Shown piece after piece: positions 26,420 through 36,894 of a stretch of 64,000 bases of DNA. The DNA comes from Paralvinella palmiformis (taxonomy: Eukaryota; Annelida; Polychaeta; Terebellida; Alvinellidae). Below the pieces are notes generated by a model. It was given only the letters and a program-made list of their open reading frames with translations, was not told the origin of the DNA and did not search any database. Made by a program: the position numbers and the translations under genes. The DNA lies in the NCBI GenBank assembly GCA_025642065.1, contig JAODUP010001277.1, positions 16,155-80,154 of the forward strand, written 5' to 3'. Every line of letters begins with the position of its first letter. Within the stretch, counting starts at the first letter, position 1.

Positions 26420-27399
26420 TTTAGGGTACATATAAAGAGGCAACAGGCACAGAGCATCAACATATCTAAACATCCTTCGAAACCTACCTCCATAAATCTA
26501 AATACAAATACAACTATACATACATTAATCTAAAAATAAAATGTTCCATACCTACACATATTGATAGATGTGTGCGTATACCTAAGCATGTGTCTGGTCT
26601 ACTCATCAGCCTGTGGGAACCAGCTAATTCGCTTTTCGTACGCGACAAATATGTCACGCCCACAGGTTACATGCAGGCTACGTACAAAAGCGGAAGCATG
26701 TAAAACATACCATTTGATACCACAGCTCGTAGCAAACAACACGTGCGTGTGGTTCAATGGCGACTTGCTACATACATATCATAAACTATTTTGACACCAC
26801 AGTTTACATTCAACAGTAATTTTCAGTGGTCCAAAAGAAACCTGTATATAAAACATTTCGACACCTCAGATGCTGACCTCAGCTTTATTCTGGGTTCGAA
26901 TAACTGAATAAATCCTACCTATATGAACCATGTATCAATACACGTCCGACTTAACAATATATATTTATCTACTTATGGTTGTTATTCCGGCCCAAATCAG
27001 ATAGTTACTTAATATGCCGACAGGTGGCATATTATCACATATAAGAATGTCTACTAGTTCAAAATACTTTCATAACAATTTCAATTTCAGGTATCACGAT
27101 GTGCCTTTGCGCTAAGCTAGAAACGTTATTTTATAAGCAGAATAGGCAAAGGTAATTAAACACTTGACACCGGAAAGTGAAACAATGAGTCTTACTCACA
27201 AATATAAGAATTCGTGTAATATTTTCATTATTATTGGAATTCAGCCATTATTTCTAGAGTTAATCAATAAACCCTACCAACTAATTAACCAAAACAGACC
27301 AGCTATCTACTCGTACGATGTATTATCTTTTATGTCAAACTGATAAAGGTGAATGTGTTCGGTTGTTTATCAATTTGTCAGAATCAAAACAAATACCCC

Positions 27400-27401
<2 letters not shown>
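26420..27401. other. Intergenic stretch
   Basis: No gene or repeat was recognised in this stretch. Confidence 0.4.

Positions 27402-27463
<62 letters not shown>
27402..27463. repeat. (AT)n microsatellite
   Basis: A pure TA array of about 62 bases. It lies immediately upstream of a LINE reverse-transcriptase fragment. Confidence 0.97.
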
Positions 27464-27465
<2 letters not shown>

Positions 27466-27469
27466 ATCT

Positions 27470-27900
27470 ACTTTGTGCCGTGGGCAGCAGAAAGAGTAAT
27501 TTTAGTGTTGCTTGATCTGTCTGTAGCTTGTGACAACGTAGATCATGAGATTCTCTTACATCGCATCTAGACTAGATAGGGAATAGGAGAAAGAGCTCTG
27601 ACATGGCTCAGGTTAAATATAGTAGATCGCAGCCATAATGTGATGATCAATGATATGCTCTCAACTCCAGTCGATATTCCTTTTCCCGTTCCACAAGGAT
27701 CAGTACTGGGCCTTCTTCTTTTCTCCATATATACCCTAGCATTAAAATCTAACCCTATCTATATTTTGACCTTATTACCCCTATGCTTTATCTGAAAAAA
27801 AATGGAGCGTTGCATCGTTGAAATTCAGACATGGATGACTACAAATAAGTTGAAGGTGAATGGTGATAACACAGAATTAATCATGATGTAATAACTCTTC
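27470..27900 (+). mobile_element. LINE reverse-transcriptase fragment
   Basis: Frames translate into a diagnostic RT block: LLDLSVACDNVDHEILLHRI near 27508-27567, then VPQGSVLG at 27688-27711 followed by LLFSIYT. Further on, WMTTNKLKVNGDNTELI lies near 27834-27880. Stops and frameshifts are present, and the catalytic YADD block falls in a deleted or shifted part, so the copy is dead. An impure (AT) run at 27976-28002 follows. The original element is of CR1/jockey type by these motifs. Confidence 0.8.
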
Positions 27901-27971
27901 AATCGTCAACACGTTAACTTTGAACTGCTGCAATCAGCCCTGCCTGTTGCAATATTCAAATGCCATATACA

Positions 27972-28002
<31 letters not shown>

Positions 28003-28914
28003 CATTGCATATAGCAGCCTAAGCTGTTTGAACTATCGAAGCTCTAGTAGATTTCGGACAGCGAATCCAGCTGCTGTGCATCCTCTAACTGCTGAAACAT
28101 GAGACAGGTTTCGCTGATGGCTTCGCTTGCTCTAACTCCAGTAGCTTTGGTGTAGTGTTCATAGTAGGAATACCATATCTACGGTAAACATGCTGCATGG
28201 GAACGGCTGTATCCAAAAACAAAGTCGCGTTATGACGTGAGATCACACACTCAAGAAATCAGCGTTATGACACTGTACAAAATTATGGTGCCACGTTCAT
28301 AGAGTGTATTGAGGGTAAGTCCCGGGGTGGGGCCTACTCCAGGTAAGTGGTGACTCCCATGCTAAAAAATTATTTGAAAATAATATCTGTAGTTATTTAT
28401 TATTGTTTTGTATCATTTTATCAAGCATGTGTATGTTGAAGGCATTTTAAAACAGTTTAAAATATTTATACGCGTGTTGCTAAAAGTCATATGTAGATAC
28501 AACTGCAACCATTACAACACTTCTCATTGCTTCTCAGTGTTGGACACACGAAATAGGACCCCATCTAATGGATGTATTATCAATGTTAACCTTCTTATCG
28601 CTCTTCGATACGGGTTGAAAAACTACCCATTTTCCCCTGTTTTTCTGGTCACGCATGGGAATAACCAGCTACCCGTAGTACCCCCCTCCCCCAGCTGGTG
28701 TCGTTTAGTTGCAGATGTGCTGCTGGATCAGACAGAGGCACGCTATGGTGAAACCAACTTTGTTATGAAGCTGGCCCAGGACCCCTCTGCCTTGTTTGAT
28801 AAGGGCGTCTTTAGTCTCTTCACAGATGGTTACTGCGGCGTCTGTTTTCGTGGCCTGATCTCATTTTTCATCTGGTAATACTTTACGACCTCCTCCAGAG
28901 TGAGGCAAAATTCC
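28003..28914. other. Region of uncertain content after the LINE fragment
   Basis: A 156-codon plus-strand frame spans 28408-28878 but resembles nothing I know. On the minus strand a possible short exon begins after a TTTCAG acceptor near 28910 and reads DEEFCLTLEEVVKYYQMKN, then runs into a stop. Either may be chance. Confidence 0.3.
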
Positions 28915-28980
28915 TCATCTGAAATCTGAAGGCCCAAAATGATGTATCTGAAATATTGGTAGACAGGATAAGGTACTCAC

Positions 28981-29151
28981 CTTTGTTGTCTTTTTCTGGC
29001 TCTTTTTCAGCAGCGAGTTCTTCTGTAACCAATTAGACCGATCAGTGCTGTCAGTACCATCAGTGTTGCCTTGAGTTTGCTCATACTGCTTGTGGAATAG
29101 TGGCGCAGTCAGATGCTCTGCTGTTGACTCTTCCGTCAACTCCTTTATCAT
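28981..29151 (-). other. Possible exon with a good splice donor
   Basis: The minus-strand frame ends in SQKKTTK at 28981, directly followed by GTGAGT at 28980-28975, a strong splice-donor match. The peptide is hydrophilic and rich in Thr, Lys and Gln. It lies downstream, on the same strand, of the MADF-type frame at 29.6-30.5 kb and could be a later exon of that locus. I do not recognise the sequence, and no transcript evidence is available. Confidence 0.25.
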
Positions 29152-29584
29152 TGATTGACTATATTACTGCCGGCACTTGAACTCTAAGCACTGACCAAAG
29201 CTATCGTTATGCTTGTACTGCCATGAAAAGTAATGACGCCTGCCTATGAGAAGACTTAAGTCTATTAGTATCCGCCCCGTTTATGAAATGCAGACCATTA
29301 AGTTCCGCAGCGTACTACATTGTGTCATCTTAAATGTTGAAAGCAATGCCATATATTGCATTCATCCCTTAGTACTTTGATGGAAAGCATAAGTTCCAAA
29401 GATAATATCTTGTTACTGTGCCCCGAATGCTTCCATTGAATATCATAGAATATACACCTCCGGGGTGAACTATCCAGTTGCATTCCCTATAACTTTATTA
29501 CGGACATTTAATATATTATGATTCTTATCGGGAAATCAAAGAAAAATAAGGTAAAATGTTGTGGAAAATTGGGCTTGATTGCGT

Positions 29585-30496
29585 TTAAGGCGTCATTTGT
29601 TCTTGGCCAAGCTGCGTCTTCATCAACAGGAGACAGGAACAGCAGGGTTCGTGACGAGCTGCAAAAGGTCCTCGATCCGAAATGCCGGCATTTGTTTTCG
29701 CCCGGTAGCATGTCCAGAGCTTTCTTGGTGTCCTTGGCCTTCGGTGCGGTGCGGGGGCTTGTAAGTGCCTTTGCAATATATCTTCTTGTACTGCGACATC
29801 ATTGTTTTCGGTTGCTTTTGCTAGCTCCTGGAGCATTGCCGACCGCTTGGTATCCGTAGTAGAAACAACCCAGGCCTGATTCAAAGCGACTTAATAACCC
29901 CCCTCATCATTGAAGACTCATCCTTTATAAGTTGATATCAGTCTGTTCTGCATATCCTGGAACTGGCCCATCTTGCCACTGACAGCTGGGGAGAACGAGT
30001 TCAAAGGCCTGGAAGTTAAGTCACGCGACACATTGGGGTTAATACTGGATACTAGCGGTAGTGTTGATCACAACTTCAACACGCTAACCAGAGGGTGGAA
30101 CTACAATGCCATCACCATCATGCTCGACAGCAGGAGGCGGTGGGGCACTAGAATTCAACATCTTCGATTTCATCTGCAACAAAATGTCCCAGCACCCACT
30201 GGTCTCATCAGCATCATCAGACTTCTTCCTGGGCTTGCTGAAGCAGGTCCTAAGGCTGGTGTACCGGATCTGCATTATCTCGACCCCACCAAATGTGCCT
30301 GCTGCTGCCACAGAAAACCCTTCTTCTTTACATCCTTGTAATTCTCTAGCTTCTTGTTGTATAGCACCTCGTGCGACTGGATCCATTCCACCATCGATTC
30401 CTCTTGCACCCGGCTGAGATGTGTGTACGTCTTTGGCCTTATTTTCTTTGGCTTCTGAGATTGTGGTTCTTCATCTTCTTCTTCGTCAACCTCCAT
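29585..30496 (-). pseudogene. MADF-domain (Myb/SANT-like) gene, frameshifted
   Basis: Starting at the ATG at 30496, the minus strand encodes an acidic leader (MEVDEEEDEEPQSQK), a basic stretch, then the first part of a MADF-type DNA-binding domain (MVEWIQSHEVLYNKKLENYK ... LWQQQA). The frame then closes. A second frame, overlapping at about 30275-30330, supplies the missing second half: IRYTSLRTCFSKPRKKSDD and then SGCWDILLQMKSKM. A single frameshift therefore splits the domain. Further downstream, 29884-29585 encodes a hydrophilic tail (MLQELAKATENNDVAVQED). MADF proteins bind DNA as transcription factors, or act as the accessory protein of Harbinger-type transposons. The ATG directly follows TTTCAG, so 30496 could also be the start of an internal exon. 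A sequencing error is an alternative to pseudogenisation. Confidence 0.55.
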
Positions 30497-30770
30497 CTGA
30501 AACAAGGCGATGACACAGCCTATGTGAGGCTCCTTTACCTTTATTACAGGCTCCTTTCTCTAGGCTATTCTGCTTCCTGCTCCCTGTCCCTCTTTGTCTT
30601 GGAAACATGATGGTGGTGTCAAAATAGTAGTAGATATTAAGGTACTCTCAAATATTTAAAAAACAATTGAGACGATGTGTACAGTTCGAAGCAGTCAACA
30701 GGAATGACAACTGGCAAGTTCGATTACGGACGTAATGGATATACCCATTTTAAATGCGATGAGGACGCAG

Positions 30771-31030
30771 TGAGAACGGGTTCGACTGAGTAAGAACTAG
30801 TGTGTTCAAAATTGGTGGAATTAGGAATTGTGTAAAAACGAGTTTTAACGGGGGTGAGTGTGACAAGAATGGGGTGGAACTGGTAAGAACGGGTTTGAAC
30901 CGGGTAAAGATGGGGTTGAACTTGTCAAGAACCGCAAAGAAACGAGATGAACGGCCACTTTTCCAAGTTTTAAACGTTGTAAGAACGAGATGGGCTTGTC
31001 TCGAATCGTGTAAGAACGAAGTGGTGTCGT
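30771..31030 (+). repeat. Degenerate 21-bp tandem repeat
   Basis: Units resembling GTAAGAACGGGTTTGAACYG start near 30771, 30791, 30833, 30863, 30884, 30905, 30925, 30979 and 31010. The intervals are mostly 20-21 bases or twice that. Frames on both strands stay open here because 21 is a multiple of three and the unit lacks stops in some phases, so the apparent ORFs are not evidence of a protein. Confidence 0.7.
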
Positions 31031-32562
31031 ATTCGCGGCATTTTGTTACCAAAGTTGCCCGTTTTCACCCATCCCCATCCCGTTTCATCAGGTTTTTAGG
31101 ACGGGTTACGACGTTTTAGAATGAGTTTGGTGAGAAGGGGTCCTTATATATTTAGTAGAATCTAGTCAACACTTTATTAGCGCATATAAATCAAATAAGT
31201 GCAACAAGCCTCCTTATCTGCACTAAAAAGATTCGATGTTTTAAGTTCTGTTTTTACATATGAATTTGCTTACAAAGTAATCGGAACCTTGACCACTACC
31301 AGCTGCGATCGTTTACTTTCCAGACTTTTATTGTCGATCGATTCAACTACATTTCCACCCTAGCTGGATCTTAAGAAAATAGATACATAGATTTAATAAT
31401 CTATTTTAGAAACTTATGACATGATCTAATATCCGCTGTTCCTTTCTGGGACAAGATATTATTTTTAAGAAAATGCTTATAACTTATACCTTACAAGCTT
31501 CTTGTTATCAGCTTTCGATTTACCATGAGTAGACAATAAAACCCTACAATCAAGCAATACAGTGGCTTTCTAGCATTAAACCAGAACCACTTCTAACAAC
31601 ATGCATGTGTAGAGAGCTATTGCTGTATCGAATCTGTAACTGTCAGTCTATGAGTTAGACAATGACAATTTGTTGATTTTAGCGCACCATTCTATTTGAT
31701 TTCATCGTCTGTATATTGGAAAATATAAATAATTTAATATTTCAGGATGTTTATAATTTTACATTTCAGGATTGAAACCTCTGCAGAAACGCTTAAAGTC
31801 ACATGCCATTCCAACACACTTTAGTTGGAGTCGAAACCGTCGGATACAGTTATATGCGTACCGAGGGCGACAAAATGCGTAGAATAGCTCTATAAAAATC
31901 TGCAACATACGTCATTTGGAATACAGAGATGGAGGTTGGGGGCCATCAAAGACGTAACTGCTGAGACTGATACCAATAAAGAGGCAGAAATTATAACAGT
32001 CAAATTGAATTATCTGACAAATCGGTCCAGGAATACCCCCATCAAAATACCCTGGTTTTCCCCACAGAATGTTCAAATGGGATAATGGCGAAATCCACTG
32101 TTATACAGGCTTAGAGACATATCAGAGGTTATAGTTTGTTCTGAGTACACTAGCACCCGAGGCGCATATTCTGAATTGTATGTCTGGAGCCATATCCTAG
32201 ATGAAAGTGGTTGATATTTTTACCTACTTCGCATGAAACTAAGACGATATTCAACAAATTTTCAATTATCGTACCTCTTTAAGATATCTGAGTCAGTTGT
32301 GCACATCATATTTTGTATATGGTACCGTTCCGTATTATTGCAGTGGAAAGATGTACTTCTATAGCCGGACTGTGATGTGTTATGTTTCTTCACAACAGAA
32401 AGTTTCAAGGCCAAATATTTACAGCAACAGTAATTGCTGACGGTACTGAATGCCCCCCATTAAAATACAAACCCACCCCTTTCCTCTCGTTAAATATTTT
32501 TGAATGTGGACTTAGGGCTTACCAATATACATACACATGGTTTAAAAGGATAATGTACATGT
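31031..32562. other. Intergenic stretch
   Basis: No gene is supported. A short frame near 31770-31830 (RLKSHAIPTHFSW) vaguely recalls the end of a THAP domain but is too short to call. Confidence 0.35.
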
Positions 32563-32755
32563 ATCAAAACCAAAATGGGGCACTTACCGTGTGAATAAGA
32601 ACTACGATGAGGAAGCCTTCCTGTCTTACATCACCCAGGCGCCTTTTCAGGTACGCCAGGTGTTTGACGACCCTGATGATATGTATTGGGCATACACGAC
32701 CATACCGAAGGACATCATTGAAATACATGATCCCTGAAACAAAGAAAAATAAAGA
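32563..32755 (+). mobile_element. LINE fragment (endonuclease-RT linker)
   Basis: The plus strand reads NKNYDEEAFLSYITQAPF, then QVFDDPDDMYWAYTTI and KDIIEIHDP. This is the characteristic linker between endonuclease and reverse transcriptase in CR1/jockey-like LINEs, where an acidic FDDxDD is followed by a Trp and a D-x-HAP-like block. Only this piece is present. Confidence 0.6.
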
Positions 32756-32838
32756 ATCAGACAGCCCCATATATGAATTCTCGTAAGTCGATCAGAATGA
32801 AGGCCAGGCTGAGGACGCAATACTACAATAAACATTAG

Positions 32839-32841
<3 letters not shown>

Positions 32842-32936
<95 letters not shown>

Positions 32937-32992
32937 GTGTGTGTGTTGTGTGTATGCGTGTAGGTGTGCGTAGGTGCGTGCGTGCGTGTGTA
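32842..32992. repeat. (AT)n followed by (TG)n microsatellite
   Basis: A pure TA array of about 60 bases passes directly into a TG array with GTGC-type variants. Confidence 0.97.
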
Positions 32993-34165
32993 ATGTGCTT
33001 GGGGCATATTGTACCCTAAGTGTATTAATTACTAACTAAATAATTCCTTGCATCTATTATATAAACGTCATAGAAGCACTTAATTAATATATTCTAAATA
33101 TTCTGTATTTACACATTATGTTTTATATTTTATGTATGTGTCGGGAAATAGCATTTCTCCAAATGTGTATCTGTGTCATAAACTGACAATAAACATAACT
33201 TGTACCTTGTTTTATTTGGCATGTGGATACTTATAGATTTCAACCGGAAGCTTACTTGTAAATTCCGGTTTTCGAGATGGAGTCAAATACACCTACCCAC
33301 AAGTTGTGTGAAGATATGTGTTAAGTGATGTGATAATATCAATCCTGTACTGGGGAATATACTCTTTTAAGCGATGTCTATACTCGCCATTGTTACCATC
33401 TCATATCGTACTGATATTTGTAATATAGGAAATACTAGAATTGGTAAAATATTTGTTGTCATGATAAACTAAAACCATCTTCTGTCTCCATAACTGAGTA
33501 AATTAACAGGTGGGTAATCATCAGTTGATCTACGAAATGATATACAGCAATTGGTTTAGATTCCTTTTCGGCACATATTGATCAGACTATCATTCGGATA
33601 CCACGCGTACATCTCCGTCCGAAACAGACATCACGTAAAGGTTCTCTGGGTTTTCTATAATTTTGATAGAACTGAATAGGCTAGTCGGGAAATGTATTCC
33701 GGTATCTAAGATCATTCGTAAATGACACTATCAGTTAAGTCACAGAGATGCCTTTCTTTATTTGAAAACATTAGTCTTAGCATATTTTGTATATTCTGTT
33801 ACAGCTAGATACATGAACCTATGACACTATCACTAATAATATGTAACGTATCGATTTTTAATAATAGAATGTGATATAATCACCAAAGCCGTTAGTGTGG
33901 CCATTAGAACAGCTAGAATATGTAGCTAGAATCAATATTAATGGAGTTGGATTTGTTTCGAAATTAGCTCCATCTGTTGTATGGTTTGTGGAAAATTTGA
34001 ACAGGCCAGATATTACATTTTCATATTAACTTCCCACAACTGCATTGAGGAAACGCCAGAGTGTATATATTGATTCAAGCGAAATGGCACAAAGTTTGTG
34101 CCACGAGGATCCTATAGACAAATATCACACCGACAACTAGCATCACCAAATATCAAAGCAGAATC
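32993..34165. other. Intergenic stretch
   Basis: No gene or element was recognised. Confidence 0.4.
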
Positions 34166-34167
34166 CG

Positions 34168-34283
34168 CATTACTTCAATGTTTTCATACACGTATTGCCT
34201 AGCTGGTACTTGAACACTAATCCTGGAAACATTTGGCCACATAGGCAATTAATTCGACCAATGACATACCCTGTGAATTCATG

Positions 34284-34346
<63 letters not shown>

Positions 34347-34465
34347 TAATATAGTATATTATCTCAATGTTTTCATACATATTGCCTAGTGGTATTGAAC
34401 ACTAATCCTGGAAACATTTGGCAATAGGCAAATAAATTTACCAATACATACCCCTGAATTCATGT

Positions 34466-34536
<71 letters not shown>
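34168..34536 (+). repeat. Tandem duplication, each copy ending in (AT)n
   Basis: Copy 1 (34168-34343) and copy 2 (34361-34536) share a segment of about 110 bases that includes CAATGTTTTCATACA, AACACTAATCCTGGAAACAT and GAATTCATGTAAT. Each copy ends in an (AT) run of about 60 bases. Compared with copy 1, copy 2 lacks scattered single bases and small groups throughout its non-repeat part. Confidence 0.85.
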
Positions 34537-34538
<2 letters not shown>

Positions 34539-35873
34539 CAAGGTATGGGTAGTTATCTCAACAATATTCTTCTATTATATACATTTTTTTTGAATGAGGA
34601 TTGGTGTTCATATTATTATAAGAATTTCCACTTTCGTGTACAAATACAAAGCTTGATAGAATACGATGTGTATGTTTTGTTATTTATTTTACTCTTCATC
34701 CCATGAAAATTATTTTATTTATAGATTATGAAATTATAAAAGATTCGAAGCTTCTTGGATCAATATGGACTGAATTATTTACCAATAATTGTTTTGCTGG
34801 CCTTTTCTGTGACACTAATATTTTCTATATATTTTCTCCTTGTTGGATTTGTCTTATGGACGATAGAATATTTTTTTCGGCGTTCAAACTGCTTCAGCCA
34901 CTTAATTGTAAGAAGTACTTGATATTTGTGGTAAAGTATACCGTTATAGCATAATGGCCTTGGCGCTGTTAAGAACACGAGTTTCATGTTGGTATATATG
35001 TCTGTTATATGAAGTTCAGCATTGTCTAGGAACAAAAACACGCTGCGATTCATGGCCTTCAAGTCTGTGAAATTTTCACCAGCTCTCCATACTTTCTTAT
35101 TTGGATAATACTAAATAGAAAATTTGGCAAATAAAAACATGTTTGAAATTTCGAGATTTCGCTGTTTTTCCAATAGTAATTGTCTGCTCAAACTTGCCCA
35201 CCTGATTAACACAGAGAGACACACTTAACCTATCCTTAAATATTTTGCCTCCAGCACAATCTTCACCTTTAGTTGAGAGAGATTTGCCAGGGAGAAAACA
35301 TTAGGTGAGTCCTGTTTCATACATATTATAGATAGCATATAGTCCGACAATCTTAATTTGAAAAGAACAATATAATAATCATAGTTCATTTTCTGCTCAT
35401 AAAACTAACAAATCCGTGGCATTACTGTGAATATTAAATGCAATTACCGCTACAGTTCCTATACTCATTCTTAAAACTGACAAATGTTCGATCAATCTAA
35501 CTGGACAGAAACAATTAAAAATCAGATTCATTTAGCCTGTGCGTACTTAGGGAAATAAGCATTTTAGGTTCAATTTTGACGGACGTTTTTAATAAATTTG
35601 ATCTATGTATTGTTGTAGAGGAATACATTTTGCGGTCTTGGATGACAAATTCTGGTAGTAACTCATAATAGGGCCATGCGCGTATTAAGGGATTTTTTTT
35701 AACGGGGGGTGGGGCGGGTGGCCCCATAAACGTTATTTCTAAACTATAATAAATGCCTGTTATACAACCGATATAGCAATAATAACGTGTTTTACTATTA
35801 TTAATGATAACCATAGTAATAGTAGTCTTCAATCTCATGACATAGACGGGACAAGAAACTGTCATTAAACAAA
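34537..35873. other. Intergenic stretch
   Basis: No gene is supported. Frames at 34703-34954 (+) and 34775-35062 (-) overlap each other and have no recognisable content. Confidence 0.4.
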
Positions 35874-36283
35874 ACCAGGTTTTGTGTTGAACACTACGGC
35901 CAAGAATTCATCAATACAAATTAAGCCTAAAATGGAAAAGTAAAATATTAGTACGAATGCTATATGAATAATATAAGCGTAAATTTGATTAAATTCAGAT
36001 CAATACTAATAGCAGCGATACAACACGACTCAACCCAATAGCAACGACCGGTTTCGACCTATTCAAGTCTTCATCAGGTTACCTAGAATGTCTAACATTA
36101 CCATATTGCTCGAGGTTGATATACACAATTTTCAATAGGAGGTGTGATATTTTAATCTTTTTGATCGACTTGTGAACGTACTTAACCCGGTGTTTATAAA
36201 AGATCCCAACGATAATTGAATGGAATTAATATGTTTATACACGTGTGAAAGTGCCCAACATAATAAGAAATAAACCTAAAATT
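35874..36283 (-). mobile_element. Penelope-like element, 3' piece
   Basis: In reverse complement this matches about 16305-16713, the 3' region of the truncated Penelope-like copy, base for base over long blocks. It includes the hammerhead motif at 36041-36082. It continues the piece at 40561-41357: the two were one element before the 36284-40560 insertion. Confidence 0.8.
36041..36082 (-). ncRNA. Hammerhead ribozyme motif, second copy
   Basis: On the minus strand: GTAAC (36082-36078) pairs with GTTGC (36045-36041), with one wobble. CTGATGA is at 36077-36071, a GACT/GGTC stem II follows, and then GAAA. Stem III is ACCGGT, a perfect palindrome with no room for a loop, followed by GTC cleavage context. 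As in the 16.5-kb copy, one extra A lies before stem II. A palindromic stem III can only form between two molecules, which fits the dimeric mode proposed for Penelope-type hammerheads. Confidence 0.65.
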
Positions 36284-36828
36284 AGGCTATGAGTCAATGG
36301 GTTGATGAGTATCACATATATGGAGTAAGGCTCGTTGTGATTTTTAGCAAAATATATGTCCCTAGATATCTGTGTTATCAGCCGAAATATTATTATACGC
36401 CCGCTTCGCTTCGCCAAAAAAATGATATTTGATCAAATTGGAATAAATATATTTTAACGACCACAGAGTGCCAATAATTTGCATACTGGATACCAACTAA
36501 TATAGCAATAGCAATATAAAACATTTGTCGGGTTATTTATCAAACTTTTGAAATAATGACTAAAAATAAATTACATTTGGTGAAAACTAGTCGAAATCGC
36601 TTGGAGTTCAGAATTAACTTGTACGTTTTTGTAAATATTTCAAAAATGTAAACTTCTAGACTAACACTTGAGCTCTCAAAATCTTCGCAAGTGCCCACTG
36701 CATTGAAATATATAATTCGTAATATGGTGGTTGTTTTGGCCAAATACTTTGGCAAAGTTCAACCATATCCCCTAATTTTGATATTTTGGAATAGTCGTCT
36801 ACTTTTGGTATTTCAGTGTAATTTTGGT
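36284..36828 (+). repeat. Left terminal inverted repeat
   Basis: About 545 bases, matching the reverse complement of 39961-40560 with scattered substitutions and small indels. A short frame on its outward strand (ending FTKCNLFLVI) matches one in the right arm (FTKCNIFLVI), so some coding similarity is retained in the repeats. Confidence 0.8.
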
Positions 36829-36894
36829 TTACCTATTTAATATTATAAATAAATAAAATAATATCTCGAAGATCATTGATCAGTCATCATAATT

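Noticed and set aside
28408..28878. 156-codon plus-strand frame
   Set aside because: The length is notable but no domain is visible, and a minus-strand exon candidate overlaps its end. Described only as uncertain sequence.
30802..31119. 105-codon plus-strand frame through the 21-bp repeat
   Set aside because: A 21-base period keeps frames open by itself; the peptide is the repeat.
31770..31840. Possible THAP-domain C-terminus (RLKSHAIPTHFSW)
   Set aside because: Only about a dozen residues resemble it, and the defining Cys and His residues are not found upstream.
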